Origin: Perognathus longimembris pacificus
Lineage: Eukaryota; Chordata; Mammalia; Rodentia; Heteromyidae
Direction of reading: 5' to 3'
DNA length: 64,000 bases
Assembly (NCBI RefSeq): GCF_023159225.1
Contig: NC_063176.1
Location: forward strand, 32,033,786-32,097,785
This document shows positions 53,197-64,000 of the stretch, piece by piece (the first letter of the stretch is position 1; the number at the start of each line of letters is the position of its first letter). The translations under genes were made by a program, and so were the position numbers. The notes beneath the pieces are model-generated. The model saw nothing but the letters and a program-made list of their open reading frames with translations, was not told where the DNA came from and did no database searches.

Positions 53197-54944
53197 TGTA
53201 CCTATGTGTGTGCATGTATATGTACACACACATTTAGGGTGTCTTTCAACGCAAATACCATGTATATGTCCTCAATATGTTTTATAGAATAGCAAACATT
53301 AATTTACCTCCTAAAATGACTATAGATACATATAAACAATGAAACTATAAATTTTTATTTAACAAACTTGTATACGGATTAGATAATCTACCATTTATAA
53401 GCATGTTATGCTCAGATGATATTTAAAGTCATTTTTAAGTAAATGGGTAACACTATTCATTTGCATTCATATTACTTTTGAATCCTGGGATATTGGTGAG
53501 GATTTTTAGCCTTTGTTGTAAACTTGTGTAACAAAACCTTACCCTTCTTAATTACTCAAATCCAATTTCCATATAAAATTATCTGTTCATACAACTTCAA
53601 AGTTAGAACCTTCTTTCCTCTCCACTGTTCCTTCTCTAGTCCCACAATATTGAAAACTGTACCATAAGTTCTCTCAGAGTAAAGCTTATTCTTTTATTGA
53701 AATTGCTTTTTTCAAAAAAAATTCAAAACATCATGTCATCATAACAGGGAAAGTTGGGTACAGTTACAACTGATTTCAACTTTGTCCCAACAATGCAGTA
53801 ACAAATTTCATATTGATGTTTATTGTAGTACCCATCAATAAAAACAGAAGGCTTACTATTAACATACAACTCAGTGAGGTCAATTCTTCAAGGAGCTAAA
53901 CTAACGTGGTCAAAGTGTATCACTTTCTCATGGCCCCGCTTAATCCAAGGAAAGACTTCAGAGTATTTAGAGAAGTGGATAGACTGTTTAAACTCCAAGC
54001 AATTTTCTGTAAGTATCACTTTTCTTAGGATGGTTATCAGACAGTTAACAGTAGCATTCTCTGGTGAGGGAGCATATAGACCTTTTAAGAAGCCATAACA
54101 ACCATAGCAAAGCCAACATGTTATGGTAGAATGAGCATACATATGCCTTTGGAGATCAGAGTCCTTCTCCAAAGCTTGAAATACTCAGTATTTCATATGA
54201 AAACCAAATTTCCTTATCACAAGGAAAAATCTCTGATATTCTCTTCAGCTATAAAACCATATGATTGTTATTTTTATTCATCCAGCATGTGAAAACATTG
54301 ACAGAAATTTCTATCTCATTGCTTTCTCTTCCACCCATAGGAAGACACACAATTCGCACGTTGCCATTGTACAATACATGGTAACTGCTAACTTTCTGTG
54401 ATTAATGATATAGATTTACATTTTTCAACATATATTAAGAAAGTATATATATGTGTGTATATATATATGACTGCATTTATAGGAAACCCAAAATATTCTG
54501 AGTATTATAAAATCAAATTTGAAGAGTAAAAATATATGAAAGTAGGTTATATTCGCTTTTCATTCTACTGGGCTGTCAACTAAATAGTCAAACAATTGTA
54601 AAACACCAGTGTTAACTCTTCCCCAAATAATGTAAAAAATAAATTATTTACTCATTTTGCTTATAAATCTTATCTTTTTTGTATATGCCCCAGTTACAAG
54701 TAAAACAACTTCCCAAGCATTGTCTTGTTAGTTGAGATTGTTTGTGCCAAGTTCATCTGCTAATAGATTTCAAGACTTTTTGATTTAAGAAAATAATAGA
54801 ATAGCATACTTGCTATTCATTTATGTATTTACTCTTGTAGCAAAATATTTATTCCATTCTATAAAACATGTTACTTTATGTTTGTCATTACAGTATGTTT
54901 TATTTACTTATTTTCTACCATAGTAATCATGATATCATTCCTCA

Positions 54945-55015
54945 TGTGTTTGTTGAATCTGCTTTGTGCCAGGTGCCCCACAGGACACAATTTGTGTCTT
55001 CAAGGACCTCAGGAT
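54945..55015. mobile_element. L2-like ancient repeat
   Basis: TGTGCCAGGTGCCCCACAGG and TGTGTCTTCAAGGACCTCAGG match the 'body' of a typical L2-type element. Confidence 0.4.
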
Positions 55016-56389
55016 TAAATGAAAGGGAAAATAAAAATAAATAAATAATACACACATGTGATATTACAGAAGTAAGTGCCAGAGTGATATGGAAGGGCCT
55101 AGGCCAGCTACCTAGTATAAGTAGGAAGTGATATTCCAGAAGGTGTGATTCACAGCAGAAGATTAGCTTGCAATGGTAAAGAAGGAGAATATATATCTGA
55201 CTAAAGACCAATGTGGGCATCATTAATTCATTCCTGGTTGAATTGTTCAGGAGGTTAGGAAGTTCAGGTAGGTGAACCAATTTAAAGAGGAACTTAGGAA
55301 TCTTTTTGAGATTATTCTAAAAAGTTTATGTGAATTTAGAGATTGAAGGGCATTGAAACAATGTGATTTTCTGAAGAGATATTTTGTCAGTTCCAATGTG
55401 TACTTACCAAATATCGTAAGTTATTTTAAATGAATTAAAATTATTTCAGAGAGTTTGCTTTTATTTCTGCCATCATCCTTCTAAATTAAATCTATTCTGA
55501 ACTTTTGATGAATACTTAGTATTTTTTTAGTTCAGAAGCACAGTCTGCCTTGTATATTTTTCTGCTACAACCAGCCAAGTGATCAAAAAAGTGTTTTAAA
55601 AAACAACAAAGTTAGAATAAATTTGACAAGAAGTTTTGATTTAACAAGATCTGATATTTTCTATTTCTCAAAGAAACAAAAAAAATGTAGAAGGGCATAT
55701 TAAAAGTGACTTTTTGGCAGTGACTACTATTTTAAATATTTAGCACAATGGTAAATTTGGAGTGGGGGGTGTTTCCAAGGTTCTGAGTAACACATAGTTA
55801 AGGACTAAAGTAAATTAAAATGCATATGGAAATGTAAATGTGATGAGGCCCATGTATTTGGCCTGCATTGATGCTCACATAAAATCCAAATAGCTCTTTA
55901 TAACAAAACCTTTCTCAGTAGTGCTTTTAAAATAGAAGTTGATAATGAATAGAACAAATAGCTCTTGGCAATGGTTTAGAATACAAGTATTTTTGTCCAT
56001 ACAAAATATATTCTTATAAACAACAAAATGAAATATATTGTTGTGAGGACTCTGCTGTAGAAACTACTAGAACTGTAAGCTTGTAGTATTTTTCTCTGTG
56101 TACATTAAATTTTAAACAAAAAAGAAATTGGCTTCACTGTAGATTCATGGTTATTATTGTCAAGTGGATTGTGGGGAATTACATTGTCACCCATAATAAA
56201 ACGTTAAGTTTCTGTGCCAGAAGAGCTCTCATGTTATATCCAAGGAAGAGACATGGTACCATGTAGGCACTTTGGCCTTCATTCAGTGAATTGGTAAGAA
56301 AGGATACAGGTCAGTACTATGTTCTTGACTGAAGATGGAAAACATAGCTGTTACAGGTTTCTGGCTAATTTTCCTGAGTCTGGTAGAGT

Positions 56390-56463
56390 TTTCTTTTTTC
56401 AAGAAAAGTGATGTACAGAGAGGTTACAGTTTCATACGTTAGGCATTGGGTACATTTCTTTTC

Positions 56464-56496
<33 letters not shown>

Positions 56497-56790
56497 GGCC
56501 AGTCCTAGGCCCTGAACTCAGGGCCTGAGCACAGTCACTGGCTTCTTTTTTGCTCAAGGCTAGCACTCTGCCACTTGAGCCACAGTGCCCCTTCTGGCCA
56601 TTTTCTGTATGTGGTGCTGAGGAATCGAACCCAGGGCCTCATGTATACGAGGCAAGCACTCTTGCCACTAGGCCATATTCCCAGCCCTGGGTACATTTCT
56701 TGTACTGTTTTTACCTCATCCCTCATTCCCCCCACCATCCCCTTTTCCCTCTTCCCCCAATGAGTTGTTCAGTTGGATTACTCTGCTAGA
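56390..56790 (-). mobile_element. L1 3'-end fragment split by a SINE
   Basis: AAGTGATGTACAGAGAGG to GGGTACATTTCTT, then the IDL-Geo insertion. It resumes with TTGTACTGTTTTTACCTC and a C-rich tract. Confidence 0.85.
56461..56687 (-). mobile_element. IDL-Geo SINE nested in an L1 3' fragment
   Basis: Antisense dimer with a TTTTC-repeat tail. The duplication TGGGTACATTTCTT (56447-56460 and 56688-56701) is itself part of the L1 3' end, so this SINE is younger than that L1. Confidence 0.94.
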
Positions 56791-59221
56791 GTTTTCAAAT
56801 TCCATATATTTTTGAAAGTAAAACCCTCATATGGTTTCATGCTTAGCCCTCCTCTGAGGCTTAGATATTGAGATTGTATTTTTAACAATAAAGAAAAATA
56901 ATGTTAACTTCACTTTTTTAATCGATAAAAAGTTAACACATCGTAATGACTTTTACACTGCTTCTTAAAGAAGTGCCATAACAACCACAACAAAAGCACC
57001 CACCTACAAATATGAATTACTGACATTTGGCTGGTTTCTGCTAGATAGAAATCTAATTATTTACCATACACTTATGTTCTGATTGTTCCAAGTATCATCT
57101 CTGATAGTTTAACTACTTTGTTGGACAATATATTTAATATTTTTTCTAATTATTTTGTAATACTATATTACTTTGCATTACTTACCTGATATTTCTACTT
57201 TTCTAATACCAATCTCCTAATTACATGTGAGGTTCAGGAAGGATGTGCTAAAAATTAATATGAAATTTCTATCTATAGACTCTTATTGTAAGAAAAAATA
57301 TCGATAATTTATATTTCTTTTTTTTTGAAATGCCCAAATCTTACACCATATTCTTAATCTGTCTTACATTTGTCACTTCCCATGAAGTGAGTTTTTCTAC
57401 CCCTTCTCATGTAGTGTAGAATTCTTACAAATATATTACCTGTACATGATGTGAACCAGTGATCTTTTTCTGCCTGGTGATAGTTTCAATAGTCACTGAA
57501 CTCCTCCAGGAGGAGGTCTGGTTCTCAATGTTGTCAGAATATGCATTAATACATTTGTTTATCACATAGCTCAGTATAGCTTTATTATGAGCATCACCAG
57601 GAGGCTGGCACAGAGATCTGAAACAGAGTCTGATGGCTCGAACTGTTTTCAGCTGTAATTTCATGTCATTTAAATTTGTTTACATAAAATTGAAATAAAT
57701 AGCATCTGTTATATATTTCACTGGTTATTAAGTCACATTTGAAGGGAGATCCAATGACATAAGCCTCATCTAGAGTGTTTTTGGAAACATCTTCCTTCCA
57801 AATTTCAAACAATCTCATAAACAGGAAGACAATATGACTTAATGCAGAGGTTTGGAAGTCAGATACATTCAACTTGTGACACAATCAAATTACAAAAATC
57901 TTCTTACCCTGACATTTTTTAACTTACTCCACGGTGTCAAATGGAAATGATTGTGCACTTGTATTTGTTCATGTTGACAGTCTTGCTCAATACCTAGCTT
58001 GATTCATTGTGATGCTGTTAAGTGTTGGGTGTGGCTCCATTAGCAGATGCATGTATAAAAAATATTCTCCATTTGTAATACACAAGTTGTACATGCCAAT
58101 TAAAGGAGAGCTGTTTTATAACTTTCATAAAGATACAAATGGGAATTCATCATTCTTCCTTAGCACTCAATCCAGATCTGAAAGACTGCTGTGTCAGCTG
58201 GAAAAGCATAAAAAGGAAAAACCTAAACCATTGAAAATGCATCATCCAGAATTATTTTCCAATTCTCCTTTCTTGCTTGTTTTATTCAAACACCATTAGT
58301 ACTAGAAATTTTATTCTGGATTTCCTCTAACATTCTAGTTTTATGCTGCCTGAAATTTAGGATCCTGATTGCTGGCTCAATTTTGTTTACATTTATGTAA
58401 ATCATAATATGCACATAATGGTAGAGAAATGGTTAAGTATAGTTTATATGTCTAGGTTTTATTAATTCATTAATTCTTCATCTACTTCTGGGAAAACATC
58501 ATGCTAAGTGCTACAATTACATAGATACATAAGGAGAAGCAACCCCAGGTTTCATTGAATTTGTGAGAATGTTAGATGTCAAATAATCACATGATTTGAT
58601 AACAGAAACAAATTTGAGTGGTCTGATATTGCATATACGGGCATCTGAAATTGACCTTAGATGAGTAAATAGTTAAAGCTTTTTGGAGCAAATAACAAAT
58701 GAGAGGAGATTGGTCATGTGAAAAATAGGGTACATAGAATGCTTTCCAAATGGATAAGTGTCAAGAAAGCAAGGAAATATGGAGGAAAAATAAGCTTGTT
58801 TCAGGAGGAATTATACCGAATGAGGGAATAATACTTAATCTTTTAAGGAAATATAACCATAGAAACTATTTGTATTCTAAGCCCCTTACTATTCAGTTTA
58901 AGAGATTTATGTCTAAAATAGCTCCTGGTAGCTATGATGTATATAGTGATTGTACAGTGCCAAAGCAAGCTGGAAGAACACACAGGAGAATTGATTGGGT
59001 AGATAATAGAGATCAGGGAAATAGTTGGTAGTAACTGAAATGGAGGGAAACATTTTGAGGACGTGGTAAAAGAAGCTCTTAGACTCTGTATTTAAATTTT
59101 CTCCATAATGTCAATATTTTTTAATACTCCATAGCTGAGTAGCATTGTTTTGATCTCAGGTGACAAAGAATTCCATTATCTGGTTAGCAATTTCTAGATA
59201 CTCATTCCTGTAATGAAAACA

Positions 59222-59335
59222 TTTTTTTTCTCAAATTTTTATTATCAAACTGACGTACAGAGAGGTTACAGTATCATACGTTGGGCATTGGATACATTTC
59301 TTGTACTGTTTGTTGCCTCATTCATTCTCTCATTA
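59222..59335 (-). mobile_element. Short L1 3'-end fragment, antisense
   Basis: TTATTATCAAACTGACGTAC and ATACATTTCTTGTACTGTTTG. Confidence 0.75.
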
Positions 59336-59544
59336 ATTCAATAAATGACTCTTAAGAATAGAAAAAGGTTCTATCTTTCATTAAAGTTGTGTTATATATT
59401 GTTTGTTTTCCATACAGACAACACAACTGATTCTCTAGGCAAAGGACCTAGTTGGTTTTGTTCTGGGAGTTCCATAGTCTAAAGGTGATAGAATTTAATA
59501 AACTCATTTTCTTTCTTTTCCTAAACTTCTGGGGTTTTTTTCAT

Positions 59545-59860
59545 ATATTTTATTTATTTTTTTATATTTTTTTTCTTATTTATTGTCAAAATGATGTACA
59601 GAGAGGTTATAGTTTCATACGTTAGGCCTTGGGTACATTTCTTGTACTTTTTTTTAACCTCTTCCCTCATTCCCCCCTCCCCCCTCCCCCCCTCCTCCCA
59701 TGAGTTGTTCAGTCGGTTTACACCAAAGGTTTTGCAAATATTGCTTTTGGAGTTGTCTTTTTATCCTTTGTCTCTCGATTTTCATATGCCCTTTCATTTC
59801 CCTACTTTCTGTGGTTGTACCCGCACTATCACTGTATCTTATCTGAGTACACTGGAAACT
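59545..59860 (-). mobile_element. L1 3'-end fragment next to the last exon
   Basis: TTATTGTCAAAATGATGTAC, GGGTACATTTCTTGTAC, a strong C-run tract and TTTACACCAAAGGTTTTGC. It ends about 140 bases before the last exon. Confidence 0.85.
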
Positions 59861-59996
59861 GTATATACTGGTGGTATTCGAACTAAACTTCTGTGTTGTA
59901 ATGGATTTGTATCTTCAGAATCTAAAGTGGACTTTGGAAATTGTTGTTGAGTAGGAGCTCCAACCATAGTCTGTTAATTCTTTTATTTTTCAATAG

Positions 59997-60293
<297 letters not shown>

Positions 60294-60400
60294 TTCTGGA
60301 CATGGGCTACCTTTGGGATGTATAGCAACATTAAACCTATTTGTTTTGCTATGTACAGTCTAACTAATAACTGCTAATTTGTGAATCAAGATGTACAGTA

Positions 60401-60408
60401 TGTATATA
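60401..60408 (+). promoter_or_regulatory. Pumilio response element TGTATATA in 3' UTR
   Basis: Exact match to the Pumilio consensus TGTANATA, 108 bases after the stop and on the transcribed strand. In the family's known biology such sites recruit PUM1/2 and lower translation or stability. Function here is inferred from the motif alone. Confidence 0.4.
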
Positions 60409-61043
60409 GTGATCTAGCTTACCAATAGACTTTTAATGGAGACATGCATTTGCTAACTTATGGAACTATGGCAGAAAACACCCCATGCCAAAAGAGCCAT
60501 TGCCTTTTGAAATTTTTACCCTAGGACCTAGAACAAGGTGGATTTTTACAAGATTCAAATTTCTTTCCTATTCTTTGGATAGAAATGAAAATGAGTATCC
60601 TGTATCACCCCTTATGGAACCTCTTGATTCTGTTAGTCAATAGTAGTACTTTCCACTGTAGGTTAATTATGATAGAAGATGAACGTTGACACTTAAAGAT
60701 GAATTCTTCTAAGTAACAGAACCTCTTAACTGCAACACCAGTTCCTTTCATGAGGGCTCAGAATCCGCATAATTGGAAGTTTGACATACATAAGAAGAAA
60801 ATGAAACCTAGCAATTTGAAATCAGCTTTTAATTCCTATGCATAGATACTATAACCATGTACATATTACAGCATGACAAATTCACATCATTATGAGTCAC
60901 CTTTGCTGGATGTTAATCATGCTTCCAGTTCAATAACCATTGGAATGTCATGGTCATAGTTTTAGCATTTGCATTCATTTGAAAATGATCATTAAAATCC
61001 TACAACGTATTTCAATCAAACTACCTTGAAATTTTGAAAAGAT

Positions 61044-61049
61044 AATAAA
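61044..61049 (+). terminator. GABRA2: Proximal poly(A) signal AATAAA
   Basis: Canonical AATAAA 751 bases after the stop. It is followed within 30 bases by TTTACTCTTTCCCGG and then GGTATGTGTTTTATTG, a plausible GU/U-rich downstream element. Use would give a short 3' UTR. Confidence 0.5.
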
Positions 61050-61141
61050 TGTGACTTTACTCTTTCCCGGTATGTGTTTTATTGAAAATTTTCAGCTATT
61101 TTTATTTTCCTTCTTTCCTTCTTTTCTTCCTTTCTTTATTT

Positions 61142-61152
61142 TTATTTATTTA
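61142..61152 (+). promoter_or_regulatory. AU-rich element in the long 3' UTR
   Basis: TTATTTATTTA contains the nonamer TTATTTATT with overlapping ATTTA pentamers. It lies between the two poly(A) signals, so only the long transcript would carry it. The surrounding T-rich low-complexity sequence lowers its specificity. Confidence 0.3.
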
Positions 61153-61586
61153 CTTCTTTATTTACTTTGGTGCTTGAAACTGGAAAAGGCTTCCAGTTTG
61201 GCTGCTGTGGAGCAGCAATCATATTGGATTAGAAAAGTGTGCCAAAAACTCTAACAGATGAGAATTTATAGGTGTCCCAGATCACCAATGAACACTTACC
61301 AGATTCTCTTCTTTCCTGTTTACTGCAATTTTGCCTTAAGGCTTCATCTCATCAGGACTCTGAAGCCACTAATTACAAAGGAAAGGGCAGTTAGTTGGCA
61401 CATTTTTCTGTCTTGAAAGTAGCTCTTTCAGCTAAGAATTTATGTAAACGTGCTTTTGTAAATTGCAGCTTTAAAATTCACAAACTCAAATTTACAACAG
61501 CTTTGTATACCAGAAGAGATTTTGGTAAGAGTTGATCATTTTTAAACTGTAACTTTAAAATATCACCAACAAATTTTGGATCATCA

Positions 61587-61619
61587 TCACACACATACAC
61601 ACACACACAAACACACAAC
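61587..61619 (+). repeat. CA repeat in the long 3' UTR
   Basis: CACACACATACACACACACA with two single-base interruptions. Located between the two poly(A) signals. Confidence 0.9.
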
Positions 61620-61987
61620 TACATATGCATACATGGACACACATGCAGCTAGGTTAATTAGAAATCCCGATTTTCAAATTTATATAATTACCAATTACTC
61701 TTGGACAATTTATTTTCCTTTTCAATATTCTAAAATTATTCTTTATGCCCCTGAAAAATGCCAATAGAAGTTAACAGTTGTGTATCATGCCTAGATTCAA
61801 AATTTCTGGCAAACAAACCTAAACTACTTTTGATTGACATGTTCATTAGCAGTTATTAGTGGACTTTTAATAATACATGCACCTTCACAATGATGTTTTG
61901 TAGAAACATAAGTAGTAAAACAGTGGCATTTCTCGCAATTTTGTACAGTATTTGAGTACAGTGCAAAAACAGGTATGTTCACAACTC

Positions 61988-61993
61988 AATAAA
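61988..61993 (+). terminator. GABRA2: Distal poly(A) signal AATAAA
   Basis: Canonical AATAAA inside ACTCAATAAAAAGATT. It is followed by T-rich and then GT-rich sequence (TTTGAGTGTGATTTTATGTG near 62067), which suits cleavage and polyadenylation. It is the stronger looking of the two signals because of this downstream element. Confidence 0.5.
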
Positions 61994-62012
61994 AAGATTA
62001 TCTTACAGAAAT

Positions 62013-64000
62013 AAGTAAAATCTCAACAAAAGTTGCTTTGCCTCATTTAATTTTCTTATTTTCTTTGTTTGAGTGTGATTTTATGTGTTTGCATGATTGT
62101 GCTAAGGTCACAGATATATTTTATTAGCAAATTTGCCATGAAGACAGTATTGGAGATTCACAATTAACTTACAAAATAATAGATGAAACAATAATAAAAT
62201 TGTTACATGAGCCAATACATGTATATATTCAGTTCTCTTCTAATAACAACTTATTTGGTAACAAGTCACTAAAAATATGTGTTCATGCATAGATTAGAGT
62301 AGAAAATATCCTTCCTTATCCTATGTAATAATTTGAGAAACATCTTAACAAATAATATGTTTTATATAGTATACATTACTAAACACTTTGATACCATTTT
62401 GAAAGTCTGCAGGATGTCCTTAATTCCTGAGTATAAATTTTTAAATATACAACTCTAAAAATATACATATAAAGAAAAACTGTAAATAATTTCCATAGCT
62501 ACACAGGTAAGATTTATCTATTATCTTGAGCAAAGAACTAAAGCTGCATGGTATGGCAGTAGTGTTATTAGTGCTGTGGCACATAGACCAGAAAATCTAT
62601 TATCATTATTCACACTTTCTTGCAATAAGTGAATTACAACTTTTAATTTTACTTACTAAAGAATAGTTGAGCTTAATGACATTCTGATAGTTTAGATTCC
62701 ACAATAATTCTATTCAGAATTTTTATTAGTTTTCTAGGCTTGGTGGTGTATTTTTATATGTTTTTGTTGTTGAAGATTAAATAAATCAAAAGAAGCTTTT
62801 ATGCTTGCTGGAGAGGAGGTGGTTCAGTGGTCAAATACTTTAAATTAAAGGCTAAAACTTTTTACAGTTATTTACACTTCCATAAGCCATTGGGTAACAT
62901 GAAATGAAAATGGTGTAAATTCTTCAACTTTCCATTTTTTTTTTCAGAAAGCACATCTTTTAAATAAGTTATCAGTTTCTGGAGTATAAATTTACACATA
63001 TTTGTAGTTTTACAATGTCAAAAAGAGTAATGATATGTGAAAATTTAGATAAACGTGTGTCAAATATAGACATTAAGCTTTGTTTATTATTTCTTCAATC
63101 AGTGTTTATAAACAGATATAAACAGTTACTCATTTTTAAGCAATGATTTTTTTACACCATATAAGCTGCATATTCATTAAATATCTACAGAAAGAGGATC
63201 TAGGTTTGAAAAAGCTTTCACAAATGACTATCACCAATGGTAGAACATCTTTGTGAGACCACAAGTACCAGACTAATACGGATGCCACATTAAACTATCT
63301 CATTTAGATTATTAAATGTATGTATGTACATATGTGCATTTTTATATATTTCATATAGTTCAAATGTTTACAAACGTTTGCTTCTACCCTGTCTTCCAAA
63401 TCTATGGAACTGAAGGAGTAGGACTTGATATTATTGTTGAAAAACAAGCAAACAAAAACCTAGAAACAAACCAACTCTCCTACATTAACAACAGAAGCAG
63501 AAAATGGTCTTTCTTCCCTTGGTTTCCTCCTTTCAAGTCTTGTGTAGCTCTGGCTAAGTCCAAATCAAAACCACAACTTCAGATGTGGATTTAGGGATTT
63601 GAAAAATCAAAGTCTTAATGTTCTGATTTCCAAAGAATTGAAACACATACTGAAAAGATAGTGAGACTGATGCTGAGGAACTTTCCACATATTTTTGTAA
63701 TGCATTGATTTTCAATATAGCAGATACAGAATATAATCTGAATAAACCACAAAACTAAGAGAACAATTACATTAAATGAGTATGGTTATTAAATACTGAG
63801 GAGTCAGCAAACGGAAGTATGTCACTTAAATCTGTTCCTCCTAATGCAGAGAGACAAATTTTTAGCTACCTTTCTATTCCTTGAATATAAGTTGTCAAAA
63901 ATGGAAGAGTGCTTTGGCATCACTTAAGTCATTTCTACTTTTGTCTGCCACATTCTGGAGGAACTACTAATGAAAGGACAATCAATCGTGGAAAGTAGAA
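62013..64000. other. Sequence downstream of GABRA2, no gene seen
   Basis: AT-rich sequence with no reading frame resembling a known protein and no recognised young repeat. It may be intergenic or belong to a still longer 3' UTR. Confidence 0.6.

Larger units (their letters stand above)
60294..62012 (+). other. GABRA2: GABRA2 3' UTR (probable extent)
   Basis: Sequence directly after the stop codon with no reading frame of interest. It probably forms the 3' UTR, ending about 20 bases after either of two AATAAA signals (61044 or 61988). It contains a Pumilio-type element, a T-rich stretch with overlapping ATTTA motifs (61090-61165) and a CA repeat (61587-61619). The distal end is an inference; transcript data would fix it. 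Confidence 0.7.

Overview
The window is AT-rich vertebrate (mammalian) genomic DNA. It holds the 3' part of one gene, the GABA-A receptor alpha-2 subunit gene GABRA2, transcribed on the + strand. Six coding exons are visible (221, 83, 144, 153, 203 and 297 coding bp). Each has AG/GT boundaries and matching codon phases. They join into one continuous reading frame that runs from the middle of the extracellular ligand-binding domain to the natural stop at 60291-60293. I call alpha-2 rather than alpha-1, 3 or 5 from subtype-specific residues in the first exon, the loop-C region, the cytoplasmic loop and the C-terminus. The signal peptide and N-terminal exons lie upstream of the window. No second gene was recognised.

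Organism: almost every young repeat is a dimeric SINE. Its left half is an ID-like, tRNA-Ala-derived monomer, followed by a distinctive right half. This matches what I remember of the IDL-Geo SINE, described as restricted to the rodent superfamily Geomyoidea (kangaroo rats, pocket mice, pocket gophers). A second SINE type has a B1 (7SL-derived) head and the same kind of right half. A geomyoid rodent is therefore my inference; I cannot name the species.

Layout: 1-12453 is intron with old L1, ID and SINE fragments. Exons lie at 12454-12674, 14721-14803, 19893-20036 and 20992-21144. A 29.8-kb intron (21145-50983) follows and carries most of the repeats: a twin-primed L1, a 2.2-kb antisense L1, several SINEs and two very long polypyrimidine tracts. 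The exon at 50984-51186 (TM2-TM3) is followed by an 8.8-kb intron. The last coding exon (59997-60293) encodes the cytoplasmic loop and TM4 and continues into a 3' UTR with two plausible poly(A) signals (61044 and 61988). The remaining ~2 kb is intergenic or distal 3' UTR.

How the parts work together: the exons encode a pentameric chloride-channel subunit, with the GABA-face residues, the benzodiazepine-site histidine, the Cys-loop, TM1-TM4 and the cytoplasmic loop. I found no operon-like, CRISPR, phage or other exotic system. The most interesting signals are in the repeats. The 'Geo' half-SINE itself looks tRNA/ID-derived and is shared by two SINE heads. Inverted SINE pairs bracket two coding exons (possible circular RNA) or lie close together (possible RNA editing). 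One L1 shows a clear 5' inversion, and one SINE has been split by an expanded purine microsatellite.
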